A stretch of DNA of 64,000 nt from contig CABQJD010000006.1 of assembly GCA_902464405.1 (NCBI GenBank), forward strand, positions 50,717 to 114,716, given 5' to 3'. The stretch's first letter is position 1, and each line of letters opens with the position of its first letter. The position numbers and the translations under genes are program-made. Source of the stretch: an uncultured Actinomycetaceae bacterium. GTDB taxonomy: Bacteria > Actinomycetota > Actinomycetes > Actinomycetales > Actinomycetaceae. Under the pieces are notes generated by a model. That model was not told the DNA's origin. It was given only the letters and a program-made list of their open reading frames with translations, and did not search any database. Positions 55,123 through 64,000 of the stretch are shown piece by piece.

Positions 55123-55809
55123 TCATTGAGAGTTAATTACTGCGTGGAGCGAATTATTCGCACTAAAAGCGATAATAGCATTAGCATCATTTTCTGGGAT
55201 TGCCACGTATATATTTCCTGTGGTGTGTGAGGTGTTTAAAATATTTTTCTGTGCATTGCTAGATTCGACTGCTACAACAGTTGCAGAGCGTGTGAGCAGC
55301 TGAGCTTCTGTGCTTTCATCTGTTTGAGAAGGTGGAGCGTAGAGCTGAATGCTGTCTCCTGGCTGCAAAATCGAAAGAGTAATCGGGTCATCCAGCGAAA
55401 TGCCGGTAATAACCGTTCCTTTTGGAGGGTTTGCTGCAAAAGCTGATGTGAAGAGTTGTTGGCTGAGCACGGGAGCGCCACTCGGCAAAGGGGCGACGAT
55501 TCTTTTCCCGATCACGCTCTCGGGGCTATCGATTGTGCCTTCAGGAAGAAACTTTTTCGGGAGATTCGCTATTTTTATGTCTGCTTGCGTAAGTTCATCT
55601 CCAGTGCTGAGATCTGCCGCAGCTACGACTATTTGAGTTGTTGCTGGGTTTTGCTCAGAAAGTGAGCTAATGACGCTCTGGGCGGCAACGCTGATAGCAA
55701 GGGCGAGCGCTACCCATCGCCACCTCCACATAAGTGCGCGAATAGGGGAAGCTGTGTGAAGTGAACGATGGGCATGCACTGCATGCGGCTCTGTTTTAAT
55801 GAACCTCAT
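55123..55809 (-). CDS. SAF-domain protein, CpaB/RcpC-like
   Basis: The 228-residue protein has one N-terminal membrane helix (about 29-48, WVALALAISVAAQSVISSL) and an exported SAF domain: VVAAADLSTGDELTQADIKIANLPKKFLPEG, GKRIVAPLPSGAPVLSQQL, and a later ITGISLDDPITLSILQPGDSIQLYAPP. This is the plan of the Flp pilus assembly protein CpaB and of the single SafA-like proteins beside mscL in actinobacteria. No other pilus genes are present, so a cell-surface role unrelated to pili is equally possible. 55810-56047 shows no gene. Confidence 0.8.
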   Translation of the reverse strand: MRFIKTEPHAVHAHRSLHTASPIRALMWRWRWVALALAISVAAQSVISSLSEQNPATTQIVVAAADLSTGDELTQADIKIANLPKKFLPEGTIDSPESVIGKRIVAPLPSGAPVLSQQLFTSAFAANPPKGTVITGISLDDPITLSILQPGDSIQLYAPPSQTDESTEAQLLTRSATVVAVESSNAQKNILNTSHTTGNIYVAIPENDANAIIAFSANNSLHAVINSQ

Positions 55810-56047
55810 GCCTTGAGTATGGCGGCTTTAGGAAGTGCCCGCTGATTGAATAATTATCTGTGGATATTCATGGCGTATACGGCTTTGTGGACAACACGTC
55901 TGCGCGTAGGGAGGGGGTGATTAGCACTATGCGCTATGCGCTATGCCATTCTGGCAATTAAACATACCGCACACATACAGCGCGCAATTGTCATGTTGTT
56001 AATATCAGTATTCCAAGGGAGTACACCCGCGAGTTTGCGATGCGCGA

Positions 56048-56668
56048 TCAGGCGTTAGCCAGCGTGTGATGCAGCCCCTCAGAGGTGATTGCATACGGCA
56101 CGGGCACGTCCATATCGTCTTGCGGTAAGGATTCTTCGATATATTCATCGGCAAAAATAAGAGCAGCTGTTCGCGTGTGCGCGCCAGTTTCTTTGAGTGC
56201 GCGATCATACCAGCCGCCACCTTGCCCGAGGCGTTCCCCAGCACGCGAAACTAGAAGGGCTGGAATAATCATCGCATCAACGGAGCTGAGAATACTATTG
56301 TCGAATGCTGGTCCTGTGGGCTCGGGCGGGCGCCCTGGTGCCATCTGCTCTAAATCGTCAATTCCTCGAAAATATCCCCATGCTCGCGTGAGGCCTGGAC
56401 CTAGTTTTGGAAGTAAAAGCTCAATTCCAGAGTCTGCAATAGCTGTGCATAGCTCGAATGTTGGAGGTTCGCAGTTTACGGAGACGTAGCAGGCCACTCT
56501 ATGCGATCCATTCACGAAATCTAAGACGTGTGGAATGTATTTCTGCGCAGCTTCTTCTCGTGCTGCTGAGCTGCGTTCTTTTCGGTGAGTACGTGCAGCG
56601 CCGCGCAGTATTTGCTTTGCTTCTTCAAGATCGAGTGTGCTCAAATCTGGCAGACTTAGCTGATTCAT
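56048..56668 (-). CDS. 5-formyltetrahydrofolate cyclo-ligase family protein
   Basis: The 206-residue protein should convert 5-formyl-THF to 5,10-methenyl-THF with ATP. Diagnostic parts are an N-terminal LRGAARTHRKERSSAAREEAAQ helix with the phosphate-binding basic residues, YVSVNCEPPTFEL, LLLPKLGPGLTRAWGYF and the C-terminal ATP loop RLGQGGGWYDRAL. Normal length. The neighbouring gap 56669-56997 contains no recognised gene. Confidence 0.9.
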   Translation of the reverse strand: MNQLSLPDLSTLDLEEAKQILRGAARTHRKERSSAAREEAAQKYIPHVLDFVNGSHRVACYVSVNCEPPTFELCTAIADSGIELLLPKLGPGLTRAWGYFRGIDDLEQMAPGRPPEPTGPAFDNSILSSVDAMIIPALLVSRAGERLGQGGGWYDRALKETGAHTRTAALIFADEYIEESLPQDDMDVPVPYAITSEGLHHTLANA

Positions 56669-56997
56669 ACTCTCAGTATTTCATGTTTAGCTTGATTTTT
56701 TCTGGGCAAACGGGAGTTTTTTGCTTAGAGCGGTATCTTTTACCGAGAGTGCTTAGTAAGGAAGCTCGCCCTGCTATGCATATATGCGTGGCATATATGC
56801 GTGCGCGTGAATGATATTGCTGCAATCTCTGAATACTCTCTATTGCTTCTGTAATGTGTACGATTATTTGCCGTTAGCTGCAATCTTCGTATGCCCTTCT
56901 CGTGCTCTTATCCTATTCTTCTGCCTCTTGCTACAGTTGTGGCTATTGTGGCTGATGTGAATAAAATCCCTCATTTGCAGCGTTTATAAGGAAAATT

Positions 56998-58452
56998 ATG
57001 AGCAACACGCCCCCTAAAGGTGGCTCGCTTTTCCGTGCGATTGCATAGTTTGATGGTGTGGGAATAGAAGGAATTGCAATTGCGGCTGTGATAGTGCTGT
57101 TTATCGCGATTGTGCTCCCTGCTCTCATGCGCGGGCGAACCGTTGCTGCAGAGGTTCCTGCAGATGAAAGGTTTGCTCCTGAGCTTCGAATGCTCCGCGA
57201 GCGCAGTTATTCGCACACAGATACTGCCCAGGATCGCTGCAAAATTTTCACAACCGAGCGAATGATGGAGACGAACAAAATGAAGGAACGTACACGGCAT
57301 ACCGATGAGCGAACTTCAACCGTCCGTGCGCTGGCGCGGCGGCGTTCGCACGCTAAGGCTTCTATCGCCGCTCGCGGAGCATTGCGTACCCGCTTTGCAG
57401 TGGGGGTAGCTTTTCTTGTTGGAGTGAGTATTATTTCGTGGGTGCTCGTATTCTCGCTGAAGATAGCTGTAGCGATCCCTCTTGTGCTCACGTTTATATC
57501 TGTGCTGTATATCGCTGGGTTTATTTATCTTTTGAAAATATGGCATGGCATGGATTCAGAAGATACTCTCGCTATTGCTGAGGCTGAAGATCGCCTTGAC
57601 GCGATGAATGTTCACCGTGCAGCTTCCCCTCGTAAGGAGCGCGCTGCTCACACCCGCATTTCTCATGCACATGATGAGGCTTGCGAAGTCTCATCGATTC
57701 TTGCCGAAGAATCTATGCTAAGTGACGATGCTGTGCTCAGGAGCGAAGGCGTTGAAGATGGCAGCGCTGTGCATAGTGTGCATAGGCGTGAAGTAAATCG
57801 CGCGGAAGATTGCGCACAGCTTTCTCAAAATCGACGCGAGCGTCAACAGGGCGAGCACAAACAAAGCGATCACAAACAGAGCGATCATGCGCCAGAAAGC
57901 TGCGCTGCTACTGCAGAAAAGCACGCTCACAAGGCAATAGTGGGATCTGCTCGTGAACGTTTTGCAGCGTTGCGAGAAACGCAGACTCGCAAAGATTGCC
58001 CGAGTGCGTCAGCAGAGAAAATCGTTGTGCCAACGTATACATTGAAGCCCTCTCATCTCGCGGGCGCAAACGGTGGCAAAGTGCTTGGTGCGCACGATCC
58101 TTTAGGTGTGCGCAATCCTTTAACTCCTCGGCGGTCTGCGGTTGAAATTTTTGACTCTTCTGCGCCAGTAGATACTCCTGTGCCATATCGTCCGAAAATG
58201 ATAGGTGAGCGTATGGGAGAAGGTGCTATGAACTCTGCAGTTGATTCGTCAGCTGAAGATTCTGCTGCGCGCCATGAGGAAATCCATGAGGAAATGCGCA
58301 ATAGCGAGGATTGCGCTATAGCTTATGAAGAGGCTGAGCAGTGCCAGAAAACTGAGTGCTATGAGGAAACTGAGCAGCGCCAGGAAGTTCGGCAAGACGT
58401 CTTAGGCGTGGGCGATACTCTCGATTCTATTCTTGCTCGCCGTCGCGCCTAG
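56998..58452 (+). CDS. Membrane protein of unknown function, probably interrupted near the start by TAG
   Basis: A good ribosome site (AAGGAAAATT) precedes ATG 56998, which reads 16 codons (MSNTPPKGGSLFRAIA) to an in-frame TAG at 57046-57048; the same frame then stays open to 58452. If the TAG is real, translation would need GTG 57058, which has no ribosome site. From there the 464-residue protein has a membrane helix at once (GIAIAAVIVLFIAIVLPAL), a basic stretch, two more helices at about 115-160 (VGVAFLVGVSIISWVLVFSLKIAVAIPLVLTFISVLYIAG), and a long hydrophilic, Glu/His/Arg-rich tail of 300 residues with short repeats (KQSDHKQSDH, CYEETEQRQE). Not recognised. Confidence 0.65.
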
Positions 58453-58522
58453 CTGCATTGTTATCTCTCTTAGCGTTGTGTGCTAGCTATCGTATTTCTG
58501 CTCCTGCTCGTATGATAGAGGA

Positions 58523-59230
58523 ATGACCTGCATTCTTATGTTGCACGAAGCAAGGCACACTCCAGCGGTGTGGAGATTTGTTTCTGATAATTTTCAGCCA
58601 TCGTGGGGTGTGGTTGCGCCGAATCTGCACGGGTGCGCTTCAATAGAAGAAATGAAGAGTGCAATTGAGCAAGATATGAACGCATCGTTTATCGAGCCTC
58701 CGATATTCGTGGTAGCAACGGGTGAAGCTGCAATTCTTGCGATTGAGTATGTGGCTCACAGTGCACTTTCGCATACAGTCGGAGGGCTATTTCTTTCGGG
58801 GCCTCGGCTCCTCGTCACGAATAAAGATGTGCGGGCAGCGCGTATGAGTGCGTTGGCTTCTGGTGTGTCGTCACGCTTGGGCGTCTCGTCACGCAAAAGG
58901 CTTAGTAAAAGGGCAAGGATCACCGATTCTTTGCGTGAGCAAAAGTGTGCTTATCTTGAGGCATTGAAAGAATACGATGCACGCGATGCATTGGCGGCTT
59001 TCAAAGAATCAAACGTGCCTGTGCGGATCGTTGCAGGCACTAAGGATAGAGCAGGAAGTGCTGGCGCTCGCGAATTAGCAGCGTTGCTTTCTAGGGCTGA
59101 GTTTTTCCCGATTGAGCAGGCAGAAGCAGATTGGAATGCCTATGCATCCACACATTTTGCTGCGAATGTGGCAGAATTTATTTTTAACGAGCTAGATGCA
59201 GATACGAAACCAGGGCAAGAAACAGAATAG
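58523..59230 (+). CDS. Alpha/beta-hydrolase-fold protein lacking the nucleophile
   Basis: The 235-residue protein starts with the typical first strands (ILMLHEARHTPAVWRFVSDNF...WGVVAPNLHG). The nucleophile elbow, normally G-x-S-x-G, is VVATGEAAILAIEYVA with no Ser, Cys or Asp in place. Later strands VPVRIVAGTKDRAG (acid position) and a final helix are present. The fold is therefore likely but ordinary hydrolase activity is not. ATG 58523; no closely coupled neighbours. Confidence 0.65.
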   Translation: MTCILMLHEARHTPAVWRFVSDNFQPSWGVVAPNLHGCASIEEMKSAIEQDMNASFIEPPIFVVATGEAAILAIEYVAHSALSHTVGGLFLSGPRLLVTNKDVRAARMSALASGVSSRLGVSSRKRLSKRARITDSLREQKCAYLEALKEYDARDALAAFKESNVPVRIVAGTKDRAGSAGARELAALLSRAEFFPIEQAEADWNAYASTHFAANVAEFIFNELDADTKPGQETE

Positions 59231-59524
59231 AACTAAACATAAAATTAGATATAGAATCAAACGTACATCGATGCTCAACCAGATACGAAGAGAACTAGCG
59301 CTGGATACGGATACGAAACTAGAGTAAGAGACACAGAAACAGGTATAGAACTAGCTAGATGTGGAATCAGAGATAAGAATAGGGCGAAGCTAGATAGAGA
59401 ACCTAGATAGAGCACAAAGAGCTAAAAATAGAACAGAACCAGATACGAAACTAGCTAGATATAAATCAGAAATAAACCGGAAATAAAGAGCCAAAACAAC
59501 AATAAAAATTAAGGAGTAAATCAT
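59231..59524. repeat. A/G-rich degenerate repeat region
   Basis: About 290 bases made mostly of A and G with few T or C. Loose copies of GATACGAAACTAG / AGATAGAACCTAG recur at about 59206, 59282, 59309, 59400 and 59441. The region leads into AATTAAGGAG before the pyridoxal kinase gene. No open frame. Confidence 0.6.
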
Positions 59525-60352
59525 ATGGCATACAACCGCGTGCTTACGATTCAAGATATTTCCTGCGTTGGGCAGTGCTCGCTCACTGTGGCGTTGCCGA
59601 TTCTCTCGGCGTGCGGGCAGGAAGCAGCTATTTTGCCTTCTGCTGTGCTCTCAACGCATACTGGCGGTTTTACAGGCTATACTTTCCATGATTTAACAGA
59701 AGATATGCCTGCGATTGAAGCTCATTGGGCAAAAGAAGGAATTGATTTTGCTGCGCTCTATACGGGCTATCTGGGGAGCACGAAGCAAATTGACTATGTG
59801 CAGAGCATCGCTAAAGGGCGCTTGAAGGAAAATGCGCCGTTCATCGTGGATCCAGCAATGGCAGATAACGGCAGCCTCTATCCAGGGTTTGACGATGAGT
59901 TCGTGACGGCGATGGCTCGCCTTGCGTTCAGTGCCGATATCATTTTGCCAAATATCACGGAGGCATCGTTGATTGCTGGTATGGAATATCGCGCTGAGTA
60001 TGATCGTGAATACGTGGATGCTTTGCTGGCTGCTCTCACTGAGCGCGGAGCATCAACTATTATCCTCACTGGCGTGAGCTATAAGCCGGAAACGACGGGG
60101 GTCGTCGTTTATGAAAACGGCGAGTATTCCTACTATGAGCACGAAAAGATTGCAAAAGGTTCGCATGGCACGGGAGACGTGTATTCCTCGGCATTTGTGG
60201 GAGCGTTGATGAACGGGCACGGTACGATGGCTGCCGCAAAAATAGCAGCTGATTTCACTGTGCGTTGCATTAAGCGTACAGCTGAAGAAGATAATCACTG
60301 GTATGGGCCTGCGTTTGAGCCTGAATTGGGTTGGCTGATCGAGCAGCTGTAA
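59525..60352 (+). CDS. pdxY: Pyridoxal/pyridoxamine kinase
   Basis: The 275-residue ribokinase-fold enzyme phosphorylates vitamin B6 vitamers. Seen: VLTIQDISCVGQCSLTVALPILSACGQEAAILPSAVLSTHTGGF (substrate site), YTGYLGSTKQI, VDPAMADNGSLYPGF, LPNITEASLIAGM and the anion-hole/catalytic motif KGSHGTGDVYSSAFVGALM with the catalytic Asp. The Pxy/PdxK split is not certain. AAGGAG stands 10 bases before ATG 59525. Confidence 0.9.
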   Translation: MAYNRVLTIQDISCVGQCSLTVALPILSACGQEAAILPSAVLSTHTGGFTGYTFHDLTEDMPAIEAHWAKEGIDFAALYTGYLGSTKQIDYVQSIAKGRLKENAPFIVDPAMADNGSLYPGFDDEFVTAMARLAFSADIILPNITEASLIAGMEYRAEYDREYVDALLAALTERGASTIILTGVSYKPETTGVVVYENGEYSYYEHEKIAKGSHGTGDVYSSAFVGALMNGHGTMAAAKIAADFTVRCIKRTAEEDNHWYGPAFEPELGWLIEQL

Positions 60353-60492
60353 GCTCACATGCGCACAGCTGTGAGCCTGCAATGCGCGCAGCTGGAAGAA
60401 TGGTTAGAGCTATGCGATTGCTCAGCTGTAAACGATGTGGCACAGCTGGAAGATTGAGAAGCTGTGCATAATCGCATAGATGCAAATAATAT

Positions 60493-60529
60493 AGGTGCTC
60501 CTCTTCGTATGTATCGGAGGGGAGCACCT
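60493..60529 (+). terminator. Intrinsic terminator after pyridoxal kinase gene
   Basis: AGGTGCTCC (60493-60501) pairs with GGAGCACCT (60521-60529), followed by TAATTTTTCTC. Confidence 0.8.
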
Positions 60530-60642
60530 TAATTTTTCTCTTTGCACTTGGTCGAAAATTTTATATCAGGCAGTTTACTAGCAAGGTGATGATTTGTTAG
60601 GCTGAGAACGTTTAGTATTGTTTCAGTTTAATGAGGGTATGA

Positions 60643-63240
60643 GTGCAGATTAAAGGGGTAGCTGGCAGTCGTTTTCTTGCTGCTAGCGTTTGTTTTTCAT
60701 TATCGTTTTTGTTTTCGCCTGTGAGTGTAGCGTTTGCTGCTGGCGATGGCGAGCATATGCCGTTGACGAATAAAACAGCGAAAGATATTTCGTTGGGGCG
60801 TATTCGGCTTGAAGACGGGCGCGTAGATCATCTTCTATATGGTAAAGAGCCTTTGGATCCTGATGCCGATAGCGATAATGATGGTGTGAAAAACAGCCAG
60901 GAGCTTTTCACCTACGAAAAAGATGGAAAAGTTTATTACGGCTATAACACTCATCCGTGCCTTGAAGATACTGATGGTGACGGTATCACCGACGATAAAG
61001 ATACTAATCCGCTGGTGTGGGATATTTCTTCTCGCGATATGGTGCTCTTTATGGAGCTTGTGTATCGTGAGGATTCTTATGTGCAAAAAGTGCTGAATCA
61101 CCAAGAAGAGCTTACCGATCTTTATGATGGGCGCTCGGAATATAAGCTCATGTGGCAGGAGCTTTCTCCATTTTGGAAGGTGAAGCGTTTTATTCATAAG
61201 GATACGGGCTTTGATGCTGCAGTTTTTGAGACGAAGAGCGATGCTCCTTATCTGCAGGATGCAGCTGTGCAGGTGCTTGCTGTGCGCGGCACGCAGGGTA
61301 TCACAGACGTTTTAGACGATGCACTGCTGGGCTTGGGCGCTAATATCGACCAGGCTGGATCGATGGTAGAAGCGTTGCGTGAGTTAAATAATGAAGGTGC
61401 CACCAACGTCTATGCAACAGGGCATTCACTGGGCGGTTATCTTGTGCAGCGCGGTATGATTGATGCTGATAAGGAGAAATATACGTGGCTGAAAAAAGGC
61501 TATACCTTTAATGCTCCAAAAATTAAAGGCAATCTTTTCCATAGCCAGTTGAATGCTGATGCAGAGATTGGCAATAGGCTTCAGCGTGAAGGCAAATCGA
61601 TTCATTATAAGGTGAGCAACGATAGCACTATTAAGGCGATCGGCAATTTTGATGGTGCTATTGATGTTGGCACCACTGAGCGTGGGCATAGTTCTCGGTC
61701 GTATTTTGAGAAGAAGATCAATCAGATTGTTGGCTTCACAGTTGGCAAACGCGACAATATCGATACAACTGGATATTTGCAGCCAAACGTGATGGGGGCA
61801 AAATATGAGAGCGTCACCGATGCTGATGTGTATCGTCCGCTGGTGAAACTGAGTGCTGAAGATATTTTTGAAAACGATAAGCCTAATCTTCTTGACAATG
61901 TGGAAAATCTTGAGGAGTTGCCAAAAGAGGTAAAGATAGTCGATCTGACGCAGTGGAAGGATATCGATCTTTCTGCTCATGGGAATTACAAGGGCAAAAT
62001 TAAGCTTATCTATTCCGATCAAAGCGAATCAGAGCATGAAGTCTCGATTATCGTGAGGAAAAAGTGGAGCGATTTGATCGAGATGCCGCCAGCAGATAGC
62101 TATCAAATTCTTCCCGAGGAAATAGACCGTTTTGGCAGTATCAATTTGCTCGATAACGTGCAAAATCTTCCTGCAGGAGCGAAGGTGGAATCAGTGCAGA
62201 CGATCACTCCTTTGTATGCAGGAAACTATACAGGCAAGATTCGTATCGTTTTTGCTAATGGTATGGCTCGGGTTGTTGATGTGCCGATTATCGTGCGCCC
62301 AATGAAGCTGGAAGCAAATCCAGAAGAGGTGTACGAAAATGAGAGCGTTGATCTGAAGGATAATCTTATTCAGCAAAAGATTGTGCCTGTCACGACCGTG
62401 ATTACAGACGTCACGGATTATACGAAGGTGAATCTTGCTAAAGCAGGCACTTATATGGGGCGTTTGCAGGTCACTTTCCTAGATGGCAAGAGTGAATACG
62501 TGGATGTGCAGATTATTGTTCGCTCGAAAAATGAGGTGACGCCTGGCGCTACGATCACGCCCATTCCTTCGCTATCGCTTTTGAAAATACTCCCCGAAGA
62601 AGTCGATCACTATGGGGATATCGATTTGAGCGATAACGTGCAAAATCTTCCTGATGGCGCTCGTGTTGAGGTAGTCACTAATGTTTCTTCCGATAAAGTT
62701 GGATCATTTACAGGGCGTGTAAAAGTGGTGTACGCTTCGGGAGCTTCGCATCTGATTGATATACCAGTCACCGTGCGGCTTATTTTTAAGGTTCCCGATG
62801 ATGCTCCTATTCGTGAAGACTTGCCACAATGGCAGCCTGAGCCAGAACCAGAGCCGAATCCTGGGGTTAAGCCTAAACCTGAGCCTAGTCCGAATCCAGA
62901 GCCAGCCCCTGGTGTTAAGCCAGAGCCGAATCCTGAACCAGGTCCAGCTCCAGAGCCTGCACCAGAGCCTGGCGTGCCAGATGTTAAGCCTGAATCAAAG
63001 CCTGAGCAGGAATTAAAGCCCGAGCAGGAGTCGAAGTCTGAAGAGGCTTTACGCCCTGAGCTATCGCCTGGGTCAGGTTCTGCTCCTGAATTAACTCCTG
63101 CGCCTGAGGTGAGTGGAATGAGCGCTTCTGCCCTTGCTCGTTCGGGTGCGTCATATATAGGCGTAGTGTTGTGTGGGTTGTTGTTAAGCGTAGTTGGAGC
63201 GTGTTGTGTGCGTGGTGTAACGCACGTTAGGCGGCGTTGA
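60643..63240 (+). CDS. Secreted wall-anchored lipase-like surface protein with Ca2+ repeats and Rib-like domains
   Basis: The 865-residue protein has a signal peptide (to about residue 32). Thrombospondin type-3-like Asp-rich calcium motifs follow (DPDADSDNDGVKNSQEL, DTDGDGITDDKDTNP). An alpha/beta lipase-like domain has the nucleophile elbow ATGHSLGGYLVQ (Ser near 266). Four roughly 75-residue repeats follow (EE(I/V)D-xx-G-x-I/D-LxDNVQNLP-G-A ... YxGxI/VxVxFxxG...DVPIIVR), Rib/alpha-like. A Pro-Glu-Pro spacer of about 90 residues precedes ALARSGASYIGVVLCGLLLSVVGACC...VRRR, an LPxTG-like sorting signal of the LAxTG type with Ser for Thr. It begins at GTG 60643. Likely a surface esterase/adhesin. 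Confidence 0.8.
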   Translation: MQIKGVAGSRFLAASVCFSLSFLFSPVSVAFAAGDGEHMPLTNKTAKDISLGRIRLEDGRVDHLLYGKEPLDPDADSDNDGVKNSQELFTYEKDGKVYYGYNTHPCLEDTDGDGITDDKDTNPLVWDISSRDMVLFMELVYREDSYVQKVLNHQEELTDLYDGRSEYKLMWQELSPFWKVKRFIHKDTGFDAAVFETKSDAPYLQDAAVQVLAVRGTQGITDVLDDALLGLGANIDQAGSMVEALRELNNEGATNVYATGHSLGGYLVQRGMIDADKEKYTWLKKGYTFNAPKIKGNLFHSQLNADAEIGNRLQREGKSIHYKVSNDSTIKAIGNFDGAIDVGTTERGHSSRSYFEKKINQIVGFTVGKRDNIDTTGYLQPNVMGAKYESVTDADVYRPLVKLSAEDIFENDKPNLLDNVENLEELPKEVKIVDLTQWKDIDLSAHGNYKGKIKLIYSDQSESEHEVSIIVRKKWSDLIEMPPADSYQILPEEIDRFGSINLLDNVQNLPAGAKVESVQTITPLYAGNYTGKIRIVFANGMARVVDVPIIVRPMKLEANPEEVYENESVDLKDNLIQQKIVPVTTVITDVTDYTKVNLAKAGTYMGRLQVTFLDGKSEYVDVQIIVRSKNEVTPGATITPIPSLSLLKILPEEVDHYGDIDLSDNVQNLPDGARVEVVTNVSSDKVGSFTGRVKVVYASGASHLIDIPVTVRLIFKVPDDAPIREDLPQWQPEPEPEPNPGVKPKPEPSPNPEPAPGVKPEPNPEPGPAPEPAPEPGVPDVKPESKPEQELKPEQESKSEEALRPELSPGSGSAPELTPAPEVSGMSASALARSGASYIGVVLCGLLLSVVGACCVRGVTHVRRR

Positions 63241-63269
63241 TTCCGTCACGCATATATGCGTATGTTGAT

Positions 63270-63304
63270 GGGAGTGTTTAGGGTATAGTGCCCTAAGCAC
63301 TCCC
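63270..63304 (+). terminator. Intrinsic terminator after surface protein gene
   Basis: GGGAGTGTTTAGGG (63270-63283) pairs with CCCTAAGCACTCCC (63291-63304), followed by ATTATTTTTTGG. Confidence 0.85.
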
Positions 63305-63399
63305 ATTATTTTTTGGGGCTGGGGCTATTGTGCTAACTCTCTTTTCGTTTTGGTATGCTCCTAGGCGTGGTAATGCCTGCACTTGAGCGTGGTAGAGCT

Positions 63400-64000
63400 T
63401 GAGCTCGGGGGGGGGGTGAGCAGGGCCTGCTTTTGAACTAGCGCCTGATCCTGAGGCGCCCCTAGGGATAGCCCAGCGCTGACTCCTGAATCAGTGCTTG
63501 AAGCTTGAGGTGGTGTCTAGTGCTAGCTTTGGAGTCAGTGTGGATTTTTGAGCTAGCTCTTGGGTTGTATGTTTGGTGCCCGTTTTGTGGTTTTGAGTAG
63601 TGTGCGTGTTCTTGTTTTTGCGTGTGCTGGTTTTCAGGTCGGGTGTCTTTTGCTGGTTTTTGGGTTGAGTGTGGTGTGCCCTTGTCTGGGTTAGCGAGTG
63701 TGCCTGTGCTTGTTTTGTGTTGGCGTGTGTGCTTGTTTTGTTTTTGGTGCGTGTGCTGGTTTCTGGGTCGGATGTTTCGTGCTTGTTTTTGGGTTAGCGC
63801 GTGTGTCTGTGCCTGTGTCGGTGTGGGTTTATTCCTAGGTTGTTGTGTGTTCTTGTTTTTGTGCCTGTTTCTGTGTGTGAGCTGTTTGTGTGTGGGTCGT
63901 GTGTGTGGAAAAAGGGCTTACGTGTGGTTGTGTGCCCAGTCTTATGTGTGGTCGTGTGCCTAGTTTTATGTGTGGCTTGTTGTGTTGTGTGGTGTGGGGT
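63400..64000. repeat. G/T-rich low-complexity and degenerate tandem repeat DNA
   Basis: From about 63540 the plus strand is almost all G and T. Units GTGTGCTGGTTTtCaGGTCGG (63622) and GTGTGCTGGTTTCTGGGTCGG (63751) start about 129 bases apart and continue similarly, so a decayed tandem repeat is present. A run of ten G lies at 63407-63416. The long open frames here are by-products of composition; I see no real gene. Confidence 0.6.

Noticed and set aside
63622..63963. 113-codon open frame rich in Cys, Val, Phe and Trp
   Set aside because: Direct product of the G/T-rich composition; no ribosome site and no protein-like pattern.

Overview
The window looks like chromosome of a low-to-moderate GC actinobacterium, most plausibly an Actinomycetaceae relative (Arcanobacterium / Trueperella / Actinomyces sensu lato). 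The signs are the pairing of a cold-shock protein with a DUF3027 gene, a DUF3263 protein next to a LytR_C membrane protein, groL without groES behind a HAIR-like element, a three-domain DtxR with a DtxR box elsewhere in the window, frequent GTG/TTG starts and strong AAGGAG-type ribosome sites. Genus is inference.

Layout. 1-4279 is core-like: a partial MMPL-family exporter, a GNAT acetyltransferase and tRNA-Gly(CCC). About 4280-25500 is an accessory island beside that tRNA. It holds a truncated ClbS-like gene, a peptide/two-component system, four secreted bacteriocin-like precursor genes each followed by small membrane proteins, decayed phage genes (terminase with an in-frame stop, a broken tail-assembly chaperone), an iron-regulated ECF/ABC operon and a GIY-YIG protein. 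25701-64000 is again core-like: cutC, brnQ, an MFS exporter, ung, groL, SDR-plsC, an OmpR/HK pair, TPM-PspA, cspA-DUF3027, an AzgA-type permease, serC, dtxR, NlpC/P60, tRNA-Arg(CCU) with an 85-bp tandem repeat, a pseudo-helicase, mscL, a SAF-domain protein, 5-FTHF cyclo-ligase, pyridoxal kinase and a secreted lipase-like surface protein. The window ends in G/T-rich repeat DNA.

Most interesting content: at 6399-8450 a small secreted peptide ending in a Cys-8 residues-Cys segment is translationally coupled to a NarL-type sensor kinase and a LuxR-type response regulator. In front of the peptide gene is a perfect 17-bp inverted repeat made of two dyads of the form CCGACA-N2-TGTCGG whose starts are 23 bp apart. 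The same paired dyads, always 23 bp apart, stand in front of three other precursor genes and one apparently orphaned promoter. The precursors share only Sec signal peptides and hydrophobic, glycine-rich or Cys-containing C-termini; two of them carry nearly identical promoters and signal peptides fused to unrelated mature parts. Each is followed, usually with overlapping or near-overlapping codons, by a small membrane protein of immunity type, and two loci end in homologous small cytosolic proteins beginning MFG(K/R)K. I read this as a peptide-pheromone-controlled, multi-locus bacteriocin-like system; the regulatory architecture is seen directly, the antagonistic role is inferred.

A second connected theme is iron: the S-T-A ECF genes plus two half-ABC exporter-like proteins are preceded by an almost perfect DtxR box, and a canonical dtxR gene lies at 47675-48388.
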